From Oncomelania hupensis (Eukaryota; Mollusca; Gastropoda; Littorinimorpha; Pomatiopsidae), in the NCBI GenBank assembly GCA_036898135.1, contig CM072513.1, positions 18,011,750 to 18,075,749 on the forward strand: a stretch of 64,000 nt of DNA, in the 5' to 3' direction. Positions within the stretch are counted from its first letter, which is position 1. Every line of letters begins with the position of its first letter. Of this stretch, positions 52,671-63,650 are shown piece by piece. The notes below the pieces were generated by a model, which saw only the letters and a program-made list of their open reading frames with translations, was not told where the DNA came from and did not search any database. The position numbers were made by a program, and so were the translations under genes.

Positions 52671-52805
52671 GAGGTTCACGAACCTTTTTTTTTTTTGACG
52701 TTCTGAGATCCCGAACCTAGATTCCTGACCCTTTTGGACCAAAAAAGATTAAGGAACCTAGGTTCGTGATCTGAGAACGTCGAAAAAAAGAGGTTCACAA
52801 ACCTA
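52671..52805. repeat. foldback hairpin element, about 65-bp arms
   Basis: The left arm AGGTTCACGAACC, TGACGTTCTGAGATC, GAACCTAGATTCC is mirrored at right by GGAACCTAGGTTCGTGATC, GAGAACGTCGA and AGAGGTTCACAAACC. The loop is about TTTTGGACCAAAA. It could be a MITE or a transcribed hairpin; no TSD was resolved. Confidence 0.78.
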
Positions 52806-53127
52806 CCAATGACGACAGGCCTTAGGCTATAAAGGTAGTATTTCAACAGACGCATGCAAAGGCAGTAGAATTTCCACAAGCCTATGTGCAGCGCAGCATG
52901 CAGTGTTTTTGCGAAGTTTCCAAAGTTGGTGGTGCTTAGTGAAGGCTGCTGCTTCGTTTCACCTCGCGATCACACCAGGGGTGATTTAAATAGAACCTGA
53001 AGATGCGTGAGATGAGAAGACCTTGGATCATTTCCACCCAATTTGGTAACAGTCAGTTGGCTCCAGCGAAAACCAGTGTACACTGGATACTTTCAAGCGT
53101 CATCGTATATATTAAAGCGTAGCGTTT

Positions 53128-53130
<3 letters not shown>
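52806..53130. other. unique spacer, no gene seen
   Basis: Nothing supported. Confidence 0.4.
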
Positions 53131-53159
<29 letters not shown>

Positions 53160-53171
53160 TTTGTGTGGCGA

Positions 53172-53419
53172 TGTAGAAAGCCCGTTATTGTTACACACTC
53201 TTTATACTCTACCTACATTCTTTAGACGGCCCGGTTATTTTGACGACAAAACAGTGATCCGTTAGGGTAAGGTCTGTGTTAGGGTTAGGTTAAGGGTTAG
53301 GATTTGGATTAGGTTTAGGTATTTTTAAAAAAAATGGACAACATTATTTTTAAAAGTCAAAACAACGTATGTGGCGTTTCATGAAAGTCATGACAACGGC
53401 GTTTTAAACGGTTGAGTGT
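53172..53419 (+). mobile_element. telomere-motif MITE, diverged copy, flanked by TG repeats
   Basis: The left end ATGTAGAAAGCCCGTT and the right end AACGGCGTTTTAAACG mirror each other poorly but align to the 39.7-kb copy. The core keeps TATTTTGACGACAAAACAGTG and TTAGGGTTAGG. TG runs lie on both sides (53,133-53,160 and 53,455-53,485). Confidence 0.6.
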
Positions 53420-53664
53420 GTGTGTGGAGGGTGGGGGGAAGAGGGAAGGGGGTGTTTGTGTGTGTGTGTGAGTGTGTGTGTGTGTGCGTTTTTTTACGGT
53501 GAATGCCGGCATGTTTTAACTAGAAATATGAATGCTATAATCTTCATTGTCGTTTTTAGTGATTCATGAGGTGTGCGTTGTTACTATCCAACTCTGCATT
53601 GTCATACTTAAATAACGTGTTTAAAATGTGTTCTTTTTGTTTTTTTGTTTGTATTGTATTAAAA

Positions 53665-53703
<39 letters not shown>

Positions 53704-55248
53704 AGTGTGTTTGTCTGTCTGAGTTTGAAACTCATTATGTGTTTTTGTTTAAATTAACTTGTGTATACCATTATATCCTAAAAGGGATAATCTTAACAAG
53801 ATGACAAGTCATTAAGTTGTATTTTCAGATACTCACACGCACAGCTACCAAATCCAGCTTTTTTCAAAAGTGTTACTTTTTGTGGAGTTGATTTGTTTTG
53901 TGGGGTTTTTTCCCCCTTTCTTTCTTGTCCTTATCGTCTTTTGCAATATTTGTTTGTTTGTTCAGAACAAAATTGTTTCAATAGAACGTTGTGGCAGCTT
54001 TCGGACGTTAACTGTATTGTACTTCCTGTTGTTTTTGTCTTTCCTTCTTTTATTTTCTTTCTTTCTCTTGTCTTTTCCGCTCTTTGTAATTTTCTCATCC
54101 GTTTTTTTTCCTTTCTTTTCTGCGGTCTTGGTTTTATTTAATTGTTTCCGTTGTAACTGATTCCGATTGTGTGTTCAATTCAACAAAGAGCAGTATTTTA
54201 TGCAACGTTTTAAAAACCATTTTTCTGTTCTTTTCTTTTTTTGATTTCGTGGTGTGCTTTTTAATTTTTTTTTTGGGGGGATGGGGGTGGGGTGAGGTGG
54301 GGTGGGGGCTAAATTAGGTGTACTTATTTTCATTCTGTTCTAATGCGTGGGCGAATGTTAATTAATTAGTTAGTCATTGTTTATAGGCGAATGTTAATGT
54401 TTCTGGTTGACAACGAATGCTCATTTATTTGCCAAGACACATTATGCTGTATTGATTTCTCCGTGGTGTGTATGCATACAGATCGGTTGACTTAACTTTA
54501 TTGTGGTCTTTTAGACTTTTACAAATTTATTTAATGTAACCTCTATTCACATCTTTGATATTAGACAAAAGGTATGTGATATGCAGAGACACACAAAGAC
54601 AAAGTTTCACACACACACACCTAATTCTTTTTTTTTTTTTGCACATTCAAACAATAATTGAACTATCCAGAATCACACAAAACATACACAAACACACATA
54701 CACACACACGCACAGAGGGAGAGAGAACACACTCCATTTCGCAAGCCAAACATTGTTTTTTAATGTTTGGAAGAAAATATCACTTCTTGGTGAGAACATC
54801 GGTTTACAGTCAGTGAACACATTTACAATGGGCATGTGAACAGCAACATTATGGCGATCTATATCATTAAAGGGAAAAAAAAGCAAGGGAAAACGTAATA
54901 GCATCAGACAGTGTCAACGCAGGAAAAAGTTCAACAAATCTCGCACCAGTAGTCATGCCACTCACTGAGCATTAGAAAATCCAGCAGAAGTCTCAACGGT
55001 AGCCAAGAACATTAAACAAAGTATCCAAAACAACAAACAACTAAATTTGAAATCAGATACACTTAAGCTGTTATGAAATAATAATTTTAATGTCGAAAAC
55101 AAATATGCGACTTTTGAAGGTTAAAAGAGTCCGACATCACTTTTTAACAAAGGCGACAGAATTTCACAATGTTGGGACGCAACGCTGAGCTCTGTACATT
55201 TACAAAACTCAAACAGAAGACAAACAAGCACATACGACAACAGTGTAG
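53420..55248. other. spacer with TG run and G-rich tract, no gene seen
   Basis: A TG run lies at 53,669-53,702. A G-rich tract with four or more G blocks lies at 54,273-54,309. T-rich low-complexity sequence around 53,900-54,150 yields hydrophobic false frames. Confidence 0.45.
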
Positions 55249-55500
55249 CAGAGTGATAATATGATAAAAAGACACACACACACACAAACTTCCATCAGAG
55301 TGATAATGCCATAATTAACTTCTAACAGGGTGATGATATGACAAATAACTTCCAAAAGAGTGATAATATGATAAATACCTTCCAACAGAGTGATAGTACG
55401 ATAATTAACTTCCAATAGAATCATAATACGATAAATAACATCAAACAGAGTGATAATACGATAATTAACTCCCAACAAGGTGATTTATATTATAAATAAC
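55249..55500 (+). repeat. minisatellite, unit of about 31 bp
   Basis: About eight units share the core AGAGTGATAATACGATAA and TAACTTCCAAC. On the minus strand it reads as repeated LLEVNYRIIT, which is a by-product of the repeat. Confidence 0.88.
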
Positions 55501-55632
55501 GTCTCTCCTTCCAACCCAACACAGCGGAGTTTTTGTCATGGTAAAACGATATCATGTCGTGCTGATGATGTCATCCCCAGCCCCCTCCCACAAATGACGT
55601 CACTGTTAGGAGTGTTTGGGAGAAAGTAGACT

Positions 55633-55676
55633 ATAAGCAAAGAATATGCGTATACTACACCCATATTCTTTGCTAT
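55633..55676. repeat. short hairpin
   Basis: AGCAAAGAATATG and CATATTCTTTGCT pair around a loop of about 14 bases. Confidence 0.75.
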
Positions 55677-56045
55677 AAGGGCGCATTTTGGCGAATGACG
55701 ATTTGGGCGCATAGTCCATAGGAGCGCGGGTGGTCGTATCCCATAGGCGCGCGTATTTTAGCCCACTCGGCTAATATGCGTAAATCCCATAGGCGCGCAT
55801 TTTAAAAGCTACTGGAGTTCGACAATTTTAGTCATCACACGCAAATACGTCAAATGAAACGTTTTGATGTTGTCAATCTTTTAATCTCGAAATCTAAAAG
55901 AAAACAGAAATTTTCAACTTTTCATTTGGTACTCGCTCTATAGTGATAACAACTGGCAAATCCAAACCGAGTGAACACTGAACACGCGTGCTTATGGAAT
56001 CCGCTGCTAAACGAGAAAATACGCGCGCATATGGGCCATAGGAAA
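55677..56045. other. CpG-richer segment with repeated CCATAGGCGCGC motif
   Basis: Variants CCATAGGAGCGCG, CCCATAGGCGCGCGTATTTT and CCCATAGGCGCGCATTTT occur in a row, and an inverse form AAAATACGCGCGCATATGG lies at about 56,014. It could be a degraded repeat or a regulatory segment; no gene is seen. Confidence 0.45.
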
Positions 56046-56053
56046 CGAGCCCA

Positions 56054-56104
56054 TATCTATCTATGTATCTATGTATCTATCTATGTATCTATGTATCTAT
56101 GTAA
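56054..56104. repeat. (CTAT/GTAT)n microsatellite, left part
   Basis: ATCTATGTATCT repeats continue on the far side of the family X insertion at 56,737-56,845. Confidence 0.9.
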
Positions 56105-56161
56105 AGTGAAAGCCCCAGTTGAAAACCTGTCTTGACTTTGACAGATTCACTGCGGCAACAG

Positions 56162-56735
56162 TACCCCCGCTGTAGTGCCGGGGGTTTCAGCATAAATAGT
56201 ATCCCCACTTTCTGGAAATTTAGTGCTTTAAATTCCCACTGTCACTGTCTTCCTCATTTGCTCTTTCCCATTCCTGATCTGTCCTATCACTCTGCTATAC
56301 TATCTTCTTCTTCGCTAGATCAATGACCTACCTTTTTTCTTGAAAACTCTTCCTGGACAAGACTCCTTGTTTGTGTATGAGGTCTGTTGGATCAGCTTGG
56401 GAGTGTTGGACGCTTTCTGCCGGGTGGTCACTAGGGCTTCCTATAATGTTATTATTTAGCACTATAGGCATTTTATATGTATGTGTTTTGTTGATGATTT
56501 ATAATGATGTTTGTATTCTATTTTGTTTTTGTAACCGGGGGTTCGAGTAGTTGGGGTAAAGCCTCAGTCGTCCCCTGCGTGGGATGTCTTTATTGTAAAG
56601 TGACTGGCCGGTGGAGGGCATTCAATTTTCCCACTAGGGTTGTTTCAGCAGATCTTTTATGCGGATTGGGGGTTGTCCGGTCCTGATTTGGCTCGTAAGA
56701 GTCCGCTGGACCTAAAGCAACAATCAATCAATCAA
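56162..56735 (+). mobile_element. dispersed 580-bp repeat family X, copy 4, ATCA tail
   Basis: It runs from ACCCCCGCTGTAGTGCCGGG to GTCCGCTGGACCTAAAGC and an AATCAATCAATCAAT tail that merges into a GTATCTAT repeat. It is nearly identical over long stretches to 35,238-35,800. Related tetranucleotide repeats lie on both sides. Confidence 0.82.
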
Positions 56736-56736
56736 T

Positions 56737-56793
56737 CAATGTATCTATGTATCTATGTATCTATGTATCTATCTATCTATCTATCTATCTATG

Positions 56794-56844
<51 letters not shown>

Positions 56845-56845
56845 A
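56737..56845. repeat. (ATCT)n microsatellite, right part
   Basis: GTATCTAT and ATCT units, long and nearly pure. Confidence 0.95.
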
Positions 56846-57164
56846 GGCAATACAACGCGCTCATATGGGCTATTTGCTCTTTTGGGATTCTCCGGTTTGG
56901 GGAAAATAAAACACGAAAGCTACCGTGCCTAGCATGATGAAAATGCCCTCACCAATGCACACTCACAAACATTCTCTCTCTCTCTCCCCCACCCCACTCT
57001 CGTTCTTCCTTTCTCAAACGCGCACACTCATTCATACCCGCTCTATGCACACCTGTGTCCAATATCCATCAGCACATATTGCAGACTAAATTGATATAAT
57101 ATTGGAATTTTCTGTCGTTATGATTTGGTAAACCTTCCATTTTTGTTTGCGACACAAATACCAA

Positions 57165-57240
57165 ATAGCGAGCAGGTCGAGTTACCTCCTGTACCAACCA
57201 GCGCCTTGAGCAACCCTTGAGCTGAACGATTAAAGAACAA
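57165..57240 (+). repeat. decayed family S repeat
   Basis: GTCGAGTTACCTCCTGTACC, CAGCGCCTTGAGCAACC and GAACGATTAAAGAACAATAA follow the family S box order; the TATATAA box is lost. Confidence 0.55.
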
Positions 57241-58172
57241 TAAACAAAAGAAGCTGGTTTTAACGTATTATTTAACAGCTTAACTATTAACTAACATGAT
57301 TGTAAAAAAAAAAATTAGTTGATCGATCTTAAAAAAGACAACATACTTTTAAGAACAAAAGGATATATTACTTCCAAAGTAAAAACAACTCCATAGTAAA
57401 ATAAAACCGACTATAGATCAGTTACATAGTCTTTTATATAAATTCCGTTGCAGATATTAAACATAGATTTCTCCATTATTTAGCAATTAAACAATATAAT
57501 GCTGTCTTAAAGAGTATTTTACAAAGTTCTGAAATTATACCAACTTATGTGGGAACCCATTGCATGTTCAATATTAATGTTTGGTATATTCATACATGGT
57601 TTTGGAATTTAAAAAAAAACCAGTTGATCAAAAGAACTTTGTGGGAACTTTTTCAAACTACCACTAGAAAGTTTAGTTTATCGAACAGAATGACCTAATC
57701 CTGTCAAGGAAAGGCGTTAACCTGTGTCTGTTGAAATAATATTACGTGAGATATAAAGTGTTAAGAGATGAAGGAGAAGAAAAAAAATATCAGTATCGAG
57801 TTTCAGTGCAAAGCCATTACAGCAATATTGCACTGAACTAATATTGGTATAAAAGTTTAGATCTAAATCTAACTAACGACAATGGACACAGTACAATAAT
57901 ATTTATTGTGAACGGTCAACGAACAGGAAACAACATATAATCTGTCACATTAAGAACTACACTGCCGATATTTCTGCCAAATATGCAAGATTTAGAACAG
58001 AGATTGGAATTCCAAAAGGAAAGTTATTTCGCCAGATTCAATGGAAGCCGTGACTTCTTGGCATGGGTGATTCCGTTGGTGACAATCACCATCTTATATT
58101 TTCAACTAAGAAAATAATTTCCCTTAGGACTCCAAACGGGTTCATATTCGCAGTTACAAGAAACTGGAGACA
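57241..58172. other. AT-rich spacer, no gene seen
   Basis: Low GC content and short frames; nothing recognised. Confidence 0.45.
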
Positions 58173-58437
58173 CAGTAGCGTAGCTAGGAATTTGGGGGCC
58201 CGGGGACTTGGCCTCTTTGGGGGCCCCTGCAGTTTGACATTCGATATCATGACACGAGATAATGTACTTAATAAATGTATAAGTCTAAACTTATATAACA
58301 ACGTGAATAGCAAGATTAGATGGCGGTGGCGTAATATTTAATATTTATTGTAAAAAGAATTTTCGGACACTCCTTTGGGGGTCCGGGGGGACTTTCGAAT
58401 TTGGACCCGCCCTCCCCCTCGCCTACCTACGCCACTG
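58173..58437. mobile_element. hAT-like MITE, 265 bp, 8-bp target duplication
   Basis: The ends are CAGTAGCGTAGCTAGG and the complement of CAGTGGCGTAGGTAGG. Flanks are TGGAGACA (58,165-58,172) and TGGAGAAA (58,438-58,445), an 8-bp duplication with one mismatch, as hAT elements make. CAGNG-type ends also fit hAT. There is no transposase. Confidence 0.82.
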
Positions 58438-58445
58438 TGGAGAAA

Positions 58446-59698
58446 CAGTTCATTAAAACACTTTTATTTCTAGGTAATTTACAAGTATGGTCCGGCTTCA
58501 AAGAATCTTTTAGATTAATGTTCCAAAATATCTCATATAGTTGTTTCCTATGATAATATGGTTCTTTTCATGAAACATTATAATTTTATCATTTTCATTT
58601 ATAGAAAGTTTTTAATTACGTCTCAGAATTGCTGCATATGTTTTAAACTGTCAGTATAAGTATGGACAGATTTAAGAGTATGACAATATTTTGGAAGGTG
58701 TTATTCCACGCTCAAAAATGCTACAAATGATGTCACAGAACTTATTATCTGCCTGTATGGATAATACTATTATTGTTAAAGTACTTTTCTATACCGCCTA
58801 TGTATACCTGTTTATTCGCCGACGTTCTTCTGAAGTATTTACGATATGTCTTGTAAAGGAATCCCACTCAGTAATAAGATACCCAGAGCAATTTCCACAG
58901 GTTAAATATTATTATGCATTTTTTTTGGAATATTTGTACATCAGGATATATAACCCGTCTACAGAGAAACATTTGTATTACTGCTCAGGTGAAGTATCTT
59001 TCCTGAGATTGTTTGTTTATTTCATTTAACATCTATTCACCAAATGATTTTAGACTAATATTTTTTAGAATGCCCAATATATCTTATATTATTTTTCTTT
59101 GGTTTAGTGGGTAGTTTAATGTTTGATGGCGGAAATAATAACCGATAGAAATAGAAATAAAATGACGTAAAGTATAGCTGTTTCCTGTTGTTGAGTGATT
59201 TAAGAATGGTGGGTATTCTGATATTGAAAGCTTTTGCTAGTAGACATCCTAAATGTCTTACTACTAATAATCATATTAAGTGTATTAAAGCTTTTTTTTA
59301 AATCCCTGAAAGTTCAGTTCGAAGCTTAAAGACGACAAAAACAACGTTCATATTTAACTGATTAATAACACTTCCATACTATAACGTTTTCACCCTGAAG
59401 AAGCCCTTTTTCAATACGGCAAATATAACATTTTATATCCCTTGCTTTTCTTTAATTTTTCCTCTCTTTTGCTGTTACGACTCTATGTCCAATTCATCAT
59501 ATTGTAATGTGGATGGCACATGCCCGGTTCCTGAAGAATGAAGTCTCGAGCTAGGCTTAACACAATAGCAAAGGTATTAAAGCAATAAGCTTACTCAGTT
59601 CATTTCTGTACACGAACTCATTCCTGTTAAAAGTGCCTATTGTCATTTCAAAGCAATTACTATTTCGTTACTATAGACTTATGTCTTAAAAAAATGGG
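58446..59698. other. AT-rich spacer, no supported gene
   Basis: A 112-codon plus frame at 58,691-59,029 is Tyr/Leu/Ile-rich as expected for AT-rich DNA and has no recognised domain or splice context, so it is not called. Confidence 0.4.
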
Positions 59699-60060
59699 TG
59701 CCTGGTAGCTCAATTGATAGTCAGATGCTGTCCTATGCTGAAGGTCGCGGTTCGATCCCCGCAAGGGGAGAACTTAGGTGACTAAAGTATATTCAGGTAA
59801 CTGAGGGCTTTCTACGGATACTCCGGTTTCTTACCTCTCTTCAATAATGGTATTTGATGCTGCCAATCTAAATAAAACTTCGATTGCCTTTCCGTCTTCT
59901 AGTAGCGATCTCCATGCCTTTACATCACATGTTTGAGTGATAGATGTGTTTGCTGTGTGTCTGTGAGAGTGGAGGAAACATGTGAGCGTGTATGTTAGTG
60001 CAGATCGCCGCGATTTGAACCTGATTAATAATTTGGGGAAAAACTCGACTCGTATATATC
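59699..60060 (+). mobile_element. tRNA-derived SINE, family T3, full-length copy
   Basis: The head GGTGCCTGGTAGCTCAATTG holds an A box, and GGTTCGATCCC (59,749-59,759) is a near-perfect B box. The body has GGATACTCCGGTTTC, TAGTAGCGATCTCCATGCC, TGTTTGAGTGATAGATGTG and GATCGCCGCG, matching the headless copy at 37,466. It ends in an AAT-rich tail. The body sharing rules out a free-standing tRNA gene. Confidence 0.82.
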
Positions 60061-60061
60061 A

Positions 60062-60300
<239 letters not shown>

Positions 60301-60390
60301 CTCTTAAGAAATGTTTTACCATTTACACCTGTAATTTGGAGAGGTACTTAAAAAATCATCCAGATCTTGAATGTGTGATTAATATAAAAT

Positions 60391-60430
60391 ATCCTGTCCT
60401 ATCCTATCCTATCCCGTAACTCGGAGGTCA
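60391..60430 (-). pseudogene. minimal RTE-family 3' end (about 40 bp)
   Basis: Only the ATCCTATCCTATCC tail and CCCGTAACTCGGAGGTCA remain. It is the most extreme 5' truncation in the window. Confidence 0.75.
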
Positions 60431-60704
60431 TATATATAAAATATATTGATCATTAATAGGTCAAAATGGGTTTATGGTGCTAGTTTTATTTCTGAGGGGG
60501 TATTGACAATCGGGATGAGCACCACTAATAACGATCGCTGTGTATTGCAATCATGTGCTTCAAATCTTAAACGTCTGCATAAACTATGGTAATGGTAAAT
60601 GGCTGCGTGATGCTGTCGTATGTACTGAAACATATTTTTTTAAAATCAATATTTATTAGCTATTATTCCTCAACTGACAGCGTTATATACACAGCCTGGT
60701 ATGT

Positions 60705-60943
60705 GAAATGTACTGAAAGATTCATTTACGTGGAATGTACTGAATAATTCATTTACGTGGAATGTGCTGAAAGTCATTTACGTGAAAAATACTGAAAGAA
60801 TCATTTACGTGGAATGTACTGATATATTCATTTACGTGAAAAATATTGAAAGCTACATTTACGTGGAATGTACTGAAAGATTCATTTACGTGAAAAATAC
60901 TGAAAGATTCATTAACGTGGAATGTACTGAAAAACTCATTCAC
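60705..60943 (+). repeat. minisatellite, unit of about 30 bp with alternating variants
   Basis: About eight units share TTCATTTACGTG. The variants GGAATGTACTGA and AAAAATACTGAA alternate through most of the array, so the true repeating unit is a dimer of about 60 bp. Confidence 0.88.
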
Positions 60944-62331
60944 TCACCAGAACATTAATAGTCACTTTAATAGCAAGCGTTCACGCAAATAAAATAAGAA
61001 GCAGCTAATTTCGTCTGTTCATCAATACAGTCCCATGACAATGACGATAATAATTTCAATGAAGACATTCACGACGATGAATGATAATGATGATGAGTGT
61101 GACTAGATTTTGTTTGTTGTTTTAAATATGGTTATTTTAACGAGAACATAAATGTTCTCTTCCATTGTGACTCAAAATAAAATACATAAAACGTTTAGCG
61201 GGCGGCTGGATAAAGTTCCTTTTGTTCAGCTATTATAGATTTTGTGCTTTGCTGAACATCTATAAACCTCAAGCTATCCATGCCTCCAACATTCCCCAAT
61301 TATTAAATCTGATAGAAACTTCCTCAACGCCACAATTACAAAACACACGATGTTAATATTTGATTTGTTTTCACTGTGGGTTTATATGCAATGTATTTTA
61401 TTTTTTAACGCATTAAGGCCTGAATTTTCGTTACAAGACTTTAAATTTTATTTATCAATTTCTCACCCCACATAAATGAAATAACCAATCATCCGAACCA
61501 TCTAAACCAACGAAAAATCGTCGAACACGATCAACATATTTATACTCGCCTAAGTTCCGATAAATTACAAATTACATTTATCATCGTGTTAGTGGCAATT
61601 TTCATTTGGGTTTATCATATCGTTTGGTTCTCGCTGAGTAGTTCCGAGTTTGTGCGGATTTCCGGATACTGACCGGATTTCCGAAATCGGCAGGAAACAT
61701 TGGTAGTAAATTAACAACAAACATAATGAGATCTGTAAGGACAAATAACTTTTTAGTATTTGTTTAACATTGTACTGTAATATTTTTCTTTAGTGTTCAG
61801 AGAACACAATCTGTTTGATAGTTGAAGTTGTAATAAAGTCTTCTGTAACATACAGTATTTTAAAATTCTCTGAAACAACCAATTACATGGGTGTTTTTGT
61901 GTAAATCTGACAGCACAACCAGTTATATGTTGTTTTTTTCCCCATAAATCTTACATAATTTTTATGCACACAGATATAATAGGAGTTTTTTTCAGGATTT
62001 CATGCTTCAGCATGATCATGACATTTTCTGTAACAGTCTGTGTACAATCTTTGGGAACAACATGCTAGTTTTACAATGCAGCCTATGATCATGGTATTTT
62101 ATTTCTTTCCTTCGTACCAATTGGTTGTACGATTTTCATTTCAAATACGTTGCGCCTCCAATCTATCAATTCAATTCAATGATTTATTTCAACATCTGTT
62201 CACATTCCTATTATTTAAGACCATGATGATGCCTCTTTTATGTAATGTTATGATTCGTCTTCTAAACATAATATTTTCTTCCTTTAATGGCCTGATGGTT
62301 TCTTCAATATTCACACGTCATATTCTTCGAC

Positions 62332-62373
<42 letters not shown>

Positions 62374-62489
62374 AAATTCTCGTTAGTGTTTTAATTAAAT
62401 CATCTCTGTTTTTTTTTGTTTTTTTAATTACATTCTCTTTAGTATTTCTATTTAATCAGTCTTTTCCAGGATATGCGTCCGTTTTCCCG
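60944..62489. other. AT-rich 3' flank of the GPB5 exon and spacer
   Basis: A T run of about 33 bases lies at 62,337-62,369. On the minus strand the segment just below 62,490 would be the GPB5 3' untranslated region. No other gene was seen. Confidence 0.4.
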
Positions 62490-62684
62490 TCAGCCGTTCA
62501 GGTTTTCACAGCTGGTAAAATCAGAGTCACAAAGTATGCACGCGCACCCCGCAGCATCGAACACTTCTATCGTGGGGTCTGGATAGCCTTCGCAATGGCT
62601 GAGGCGCACAGTTCGTTTTATTCTCCCTGTGTACGTGCAAACTGGATGGTGACTCGCCTTGAACGGCATCTTGAAGTCACCGAT
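62490..62684 (-). CDS. GPB5: terminal coding exon of a glycoprotein hormone beta-5 (thyrostimulin beta)-like gene
   Basis: The 64-codon exon ends at a TGA at 62,490-62,492 and begins after a strong acceptor, a T-rich tract with GATGTTGCAG. It reads FKMPFKASHHPVCTYTGRIK, then LSHCEGYPDPTIEVFDAAGC and ACILCDSDFTSC. The Cys pattern C-x14-C-x15-C-x-C-x2-C-x6-C, with the DPT and C-x-C features, fits the C-terminal half of the secreted cystine-knot subunit GPB5, which pairs with GPA2 and signals through LGR-type receptors. The first half of the knot and the signal peptide must lie in exons further right; I could not identify them in the remaining 1.3 kb. Confidence 0.78.
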   Translation of the reverse strand: MGDFKMPFKASHHPVCTYTGRIKRTVRLSHCEGYPDPTIEVFDAAGCACILCDSDFTSCENLNG

Positions 62685-62711
62685 CTGCAACATCGGAGAG
62701 AAAAAAAAAAC

Positions 62712-63215
62712 AATTAACAAAGAGAAATGACAAAGTTACATGTAAAAGAGGTAAATGACAATTAATAGACAGAATAGACCCAATTAACAGAGAAAAATGG
62801 CACAATTAACATAGAGAAAAGAGACAACAGAGAACATAGACACAATTAACATAGAAAAAAAGAGACAATTAACAGAGAACAGAGACACAGTTATTAGAGG
62901 ACAGAGACACAGTTAATAGAAAACAGAGTTACAAATAAAATAGATAAAATAGACTCAAACGAGGAAAAAGGTACACATAACCGAGAGAAAAGTGACAGAT
63001 TTAATAAGAAAAAAAATTGCACAATTAACAGAGAGAAAAGATACACAATAAACGTAGTGAAAAAGAAATACTATTAACAGGAAAATTAGACAATTAACAT
63101 AGAGAAATGAAACATAATTAACATAAAGAAACGGCACAAATAACATAGAGAAAATATAAATATCAGAGAAAAAAAGAGATACAATTAACATTAAAAAGTG
63201 ATACCATTAACATAG
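62712..63215. repeat. degenerate minisatellite in GPB5 intron, unit of about 20 bp
   Basis: Units of the type GACACAATTAACAGAGAAAA repeat with many changes. The array resumes at 63,575-63,650 beyond an unrelated segment, so it has probably been split by an insertion. Confidence 0.82.
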
Positions 63216-63276
63216 GAACTAGAAGGGTAAAGCCCATATGACTCACATGCTCCTTATGGAACTCGCAATGTTAATT

Positions 63277-63420
63277 CACTGATCATTTTATGAGGTCTTA
63301 TGGGTATACACCATCTTACCAAGTTTGGTTGTGATAGTTCAAATAGGTTCTGAGTACGTAGCCAATTTACAGTTTCTGCACAGACGGCGGATAGCCAGAC
63401 GTACGGACGGATATCATTTT
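63277..63420 (+). repeat. dispersed repeat related to 26,343-26,475
   Basis: ATACACCATCTTACCAAGTT, TGATAGTTCAAATAGGTTC and a CGTACGGACGGATATC end give the same layout as the 26.3-kb block. It lies within the interrupted minisatellite. Confidence 0.4.
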
Positions 63421-63574
63421 TGGACTATTTAGGACTCGTCTCGCATAGATTTGCAAACATCTGGACTAATATTGGAGGATGAAGAGTGGGGGAGAGGGGG
63501 AGGGGGGGTTTGGGGTGTGAGGTGGGGTGAGTATATAAACTCACATTTCTATGCATGTGAGTCAAATAAGAGGC

Positions 63575-63650
63575 ACATTTACAATAGAGAACACGACCAC
63601 AATAAACATAGAAAAAAAAAGAGACACAATTAACATTGAGAAAAGAGACC
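63575..63650. repeat. right remainder of the GPB5-intron minisatellite
   Basis: CACATTTACAATAGAGAACA, CACAATAAACATAG and GACACAATTAACATTGAG continue the array of 62,712-63,215. Confidence 0.75.

Noticed and set aside
58691..59029. 112-codon plus-strand frame
   Set aside because: Composition follows AT-rich DNA; there is no domain, splice context or repeat evidence of coding.
59699..59780. Possible tRNA gene
   Set aside because: A and B boxes are present, but the sequence continues into a body shared with 37,466-37,836 and ends in an AAT tail, so it is a SINE head.
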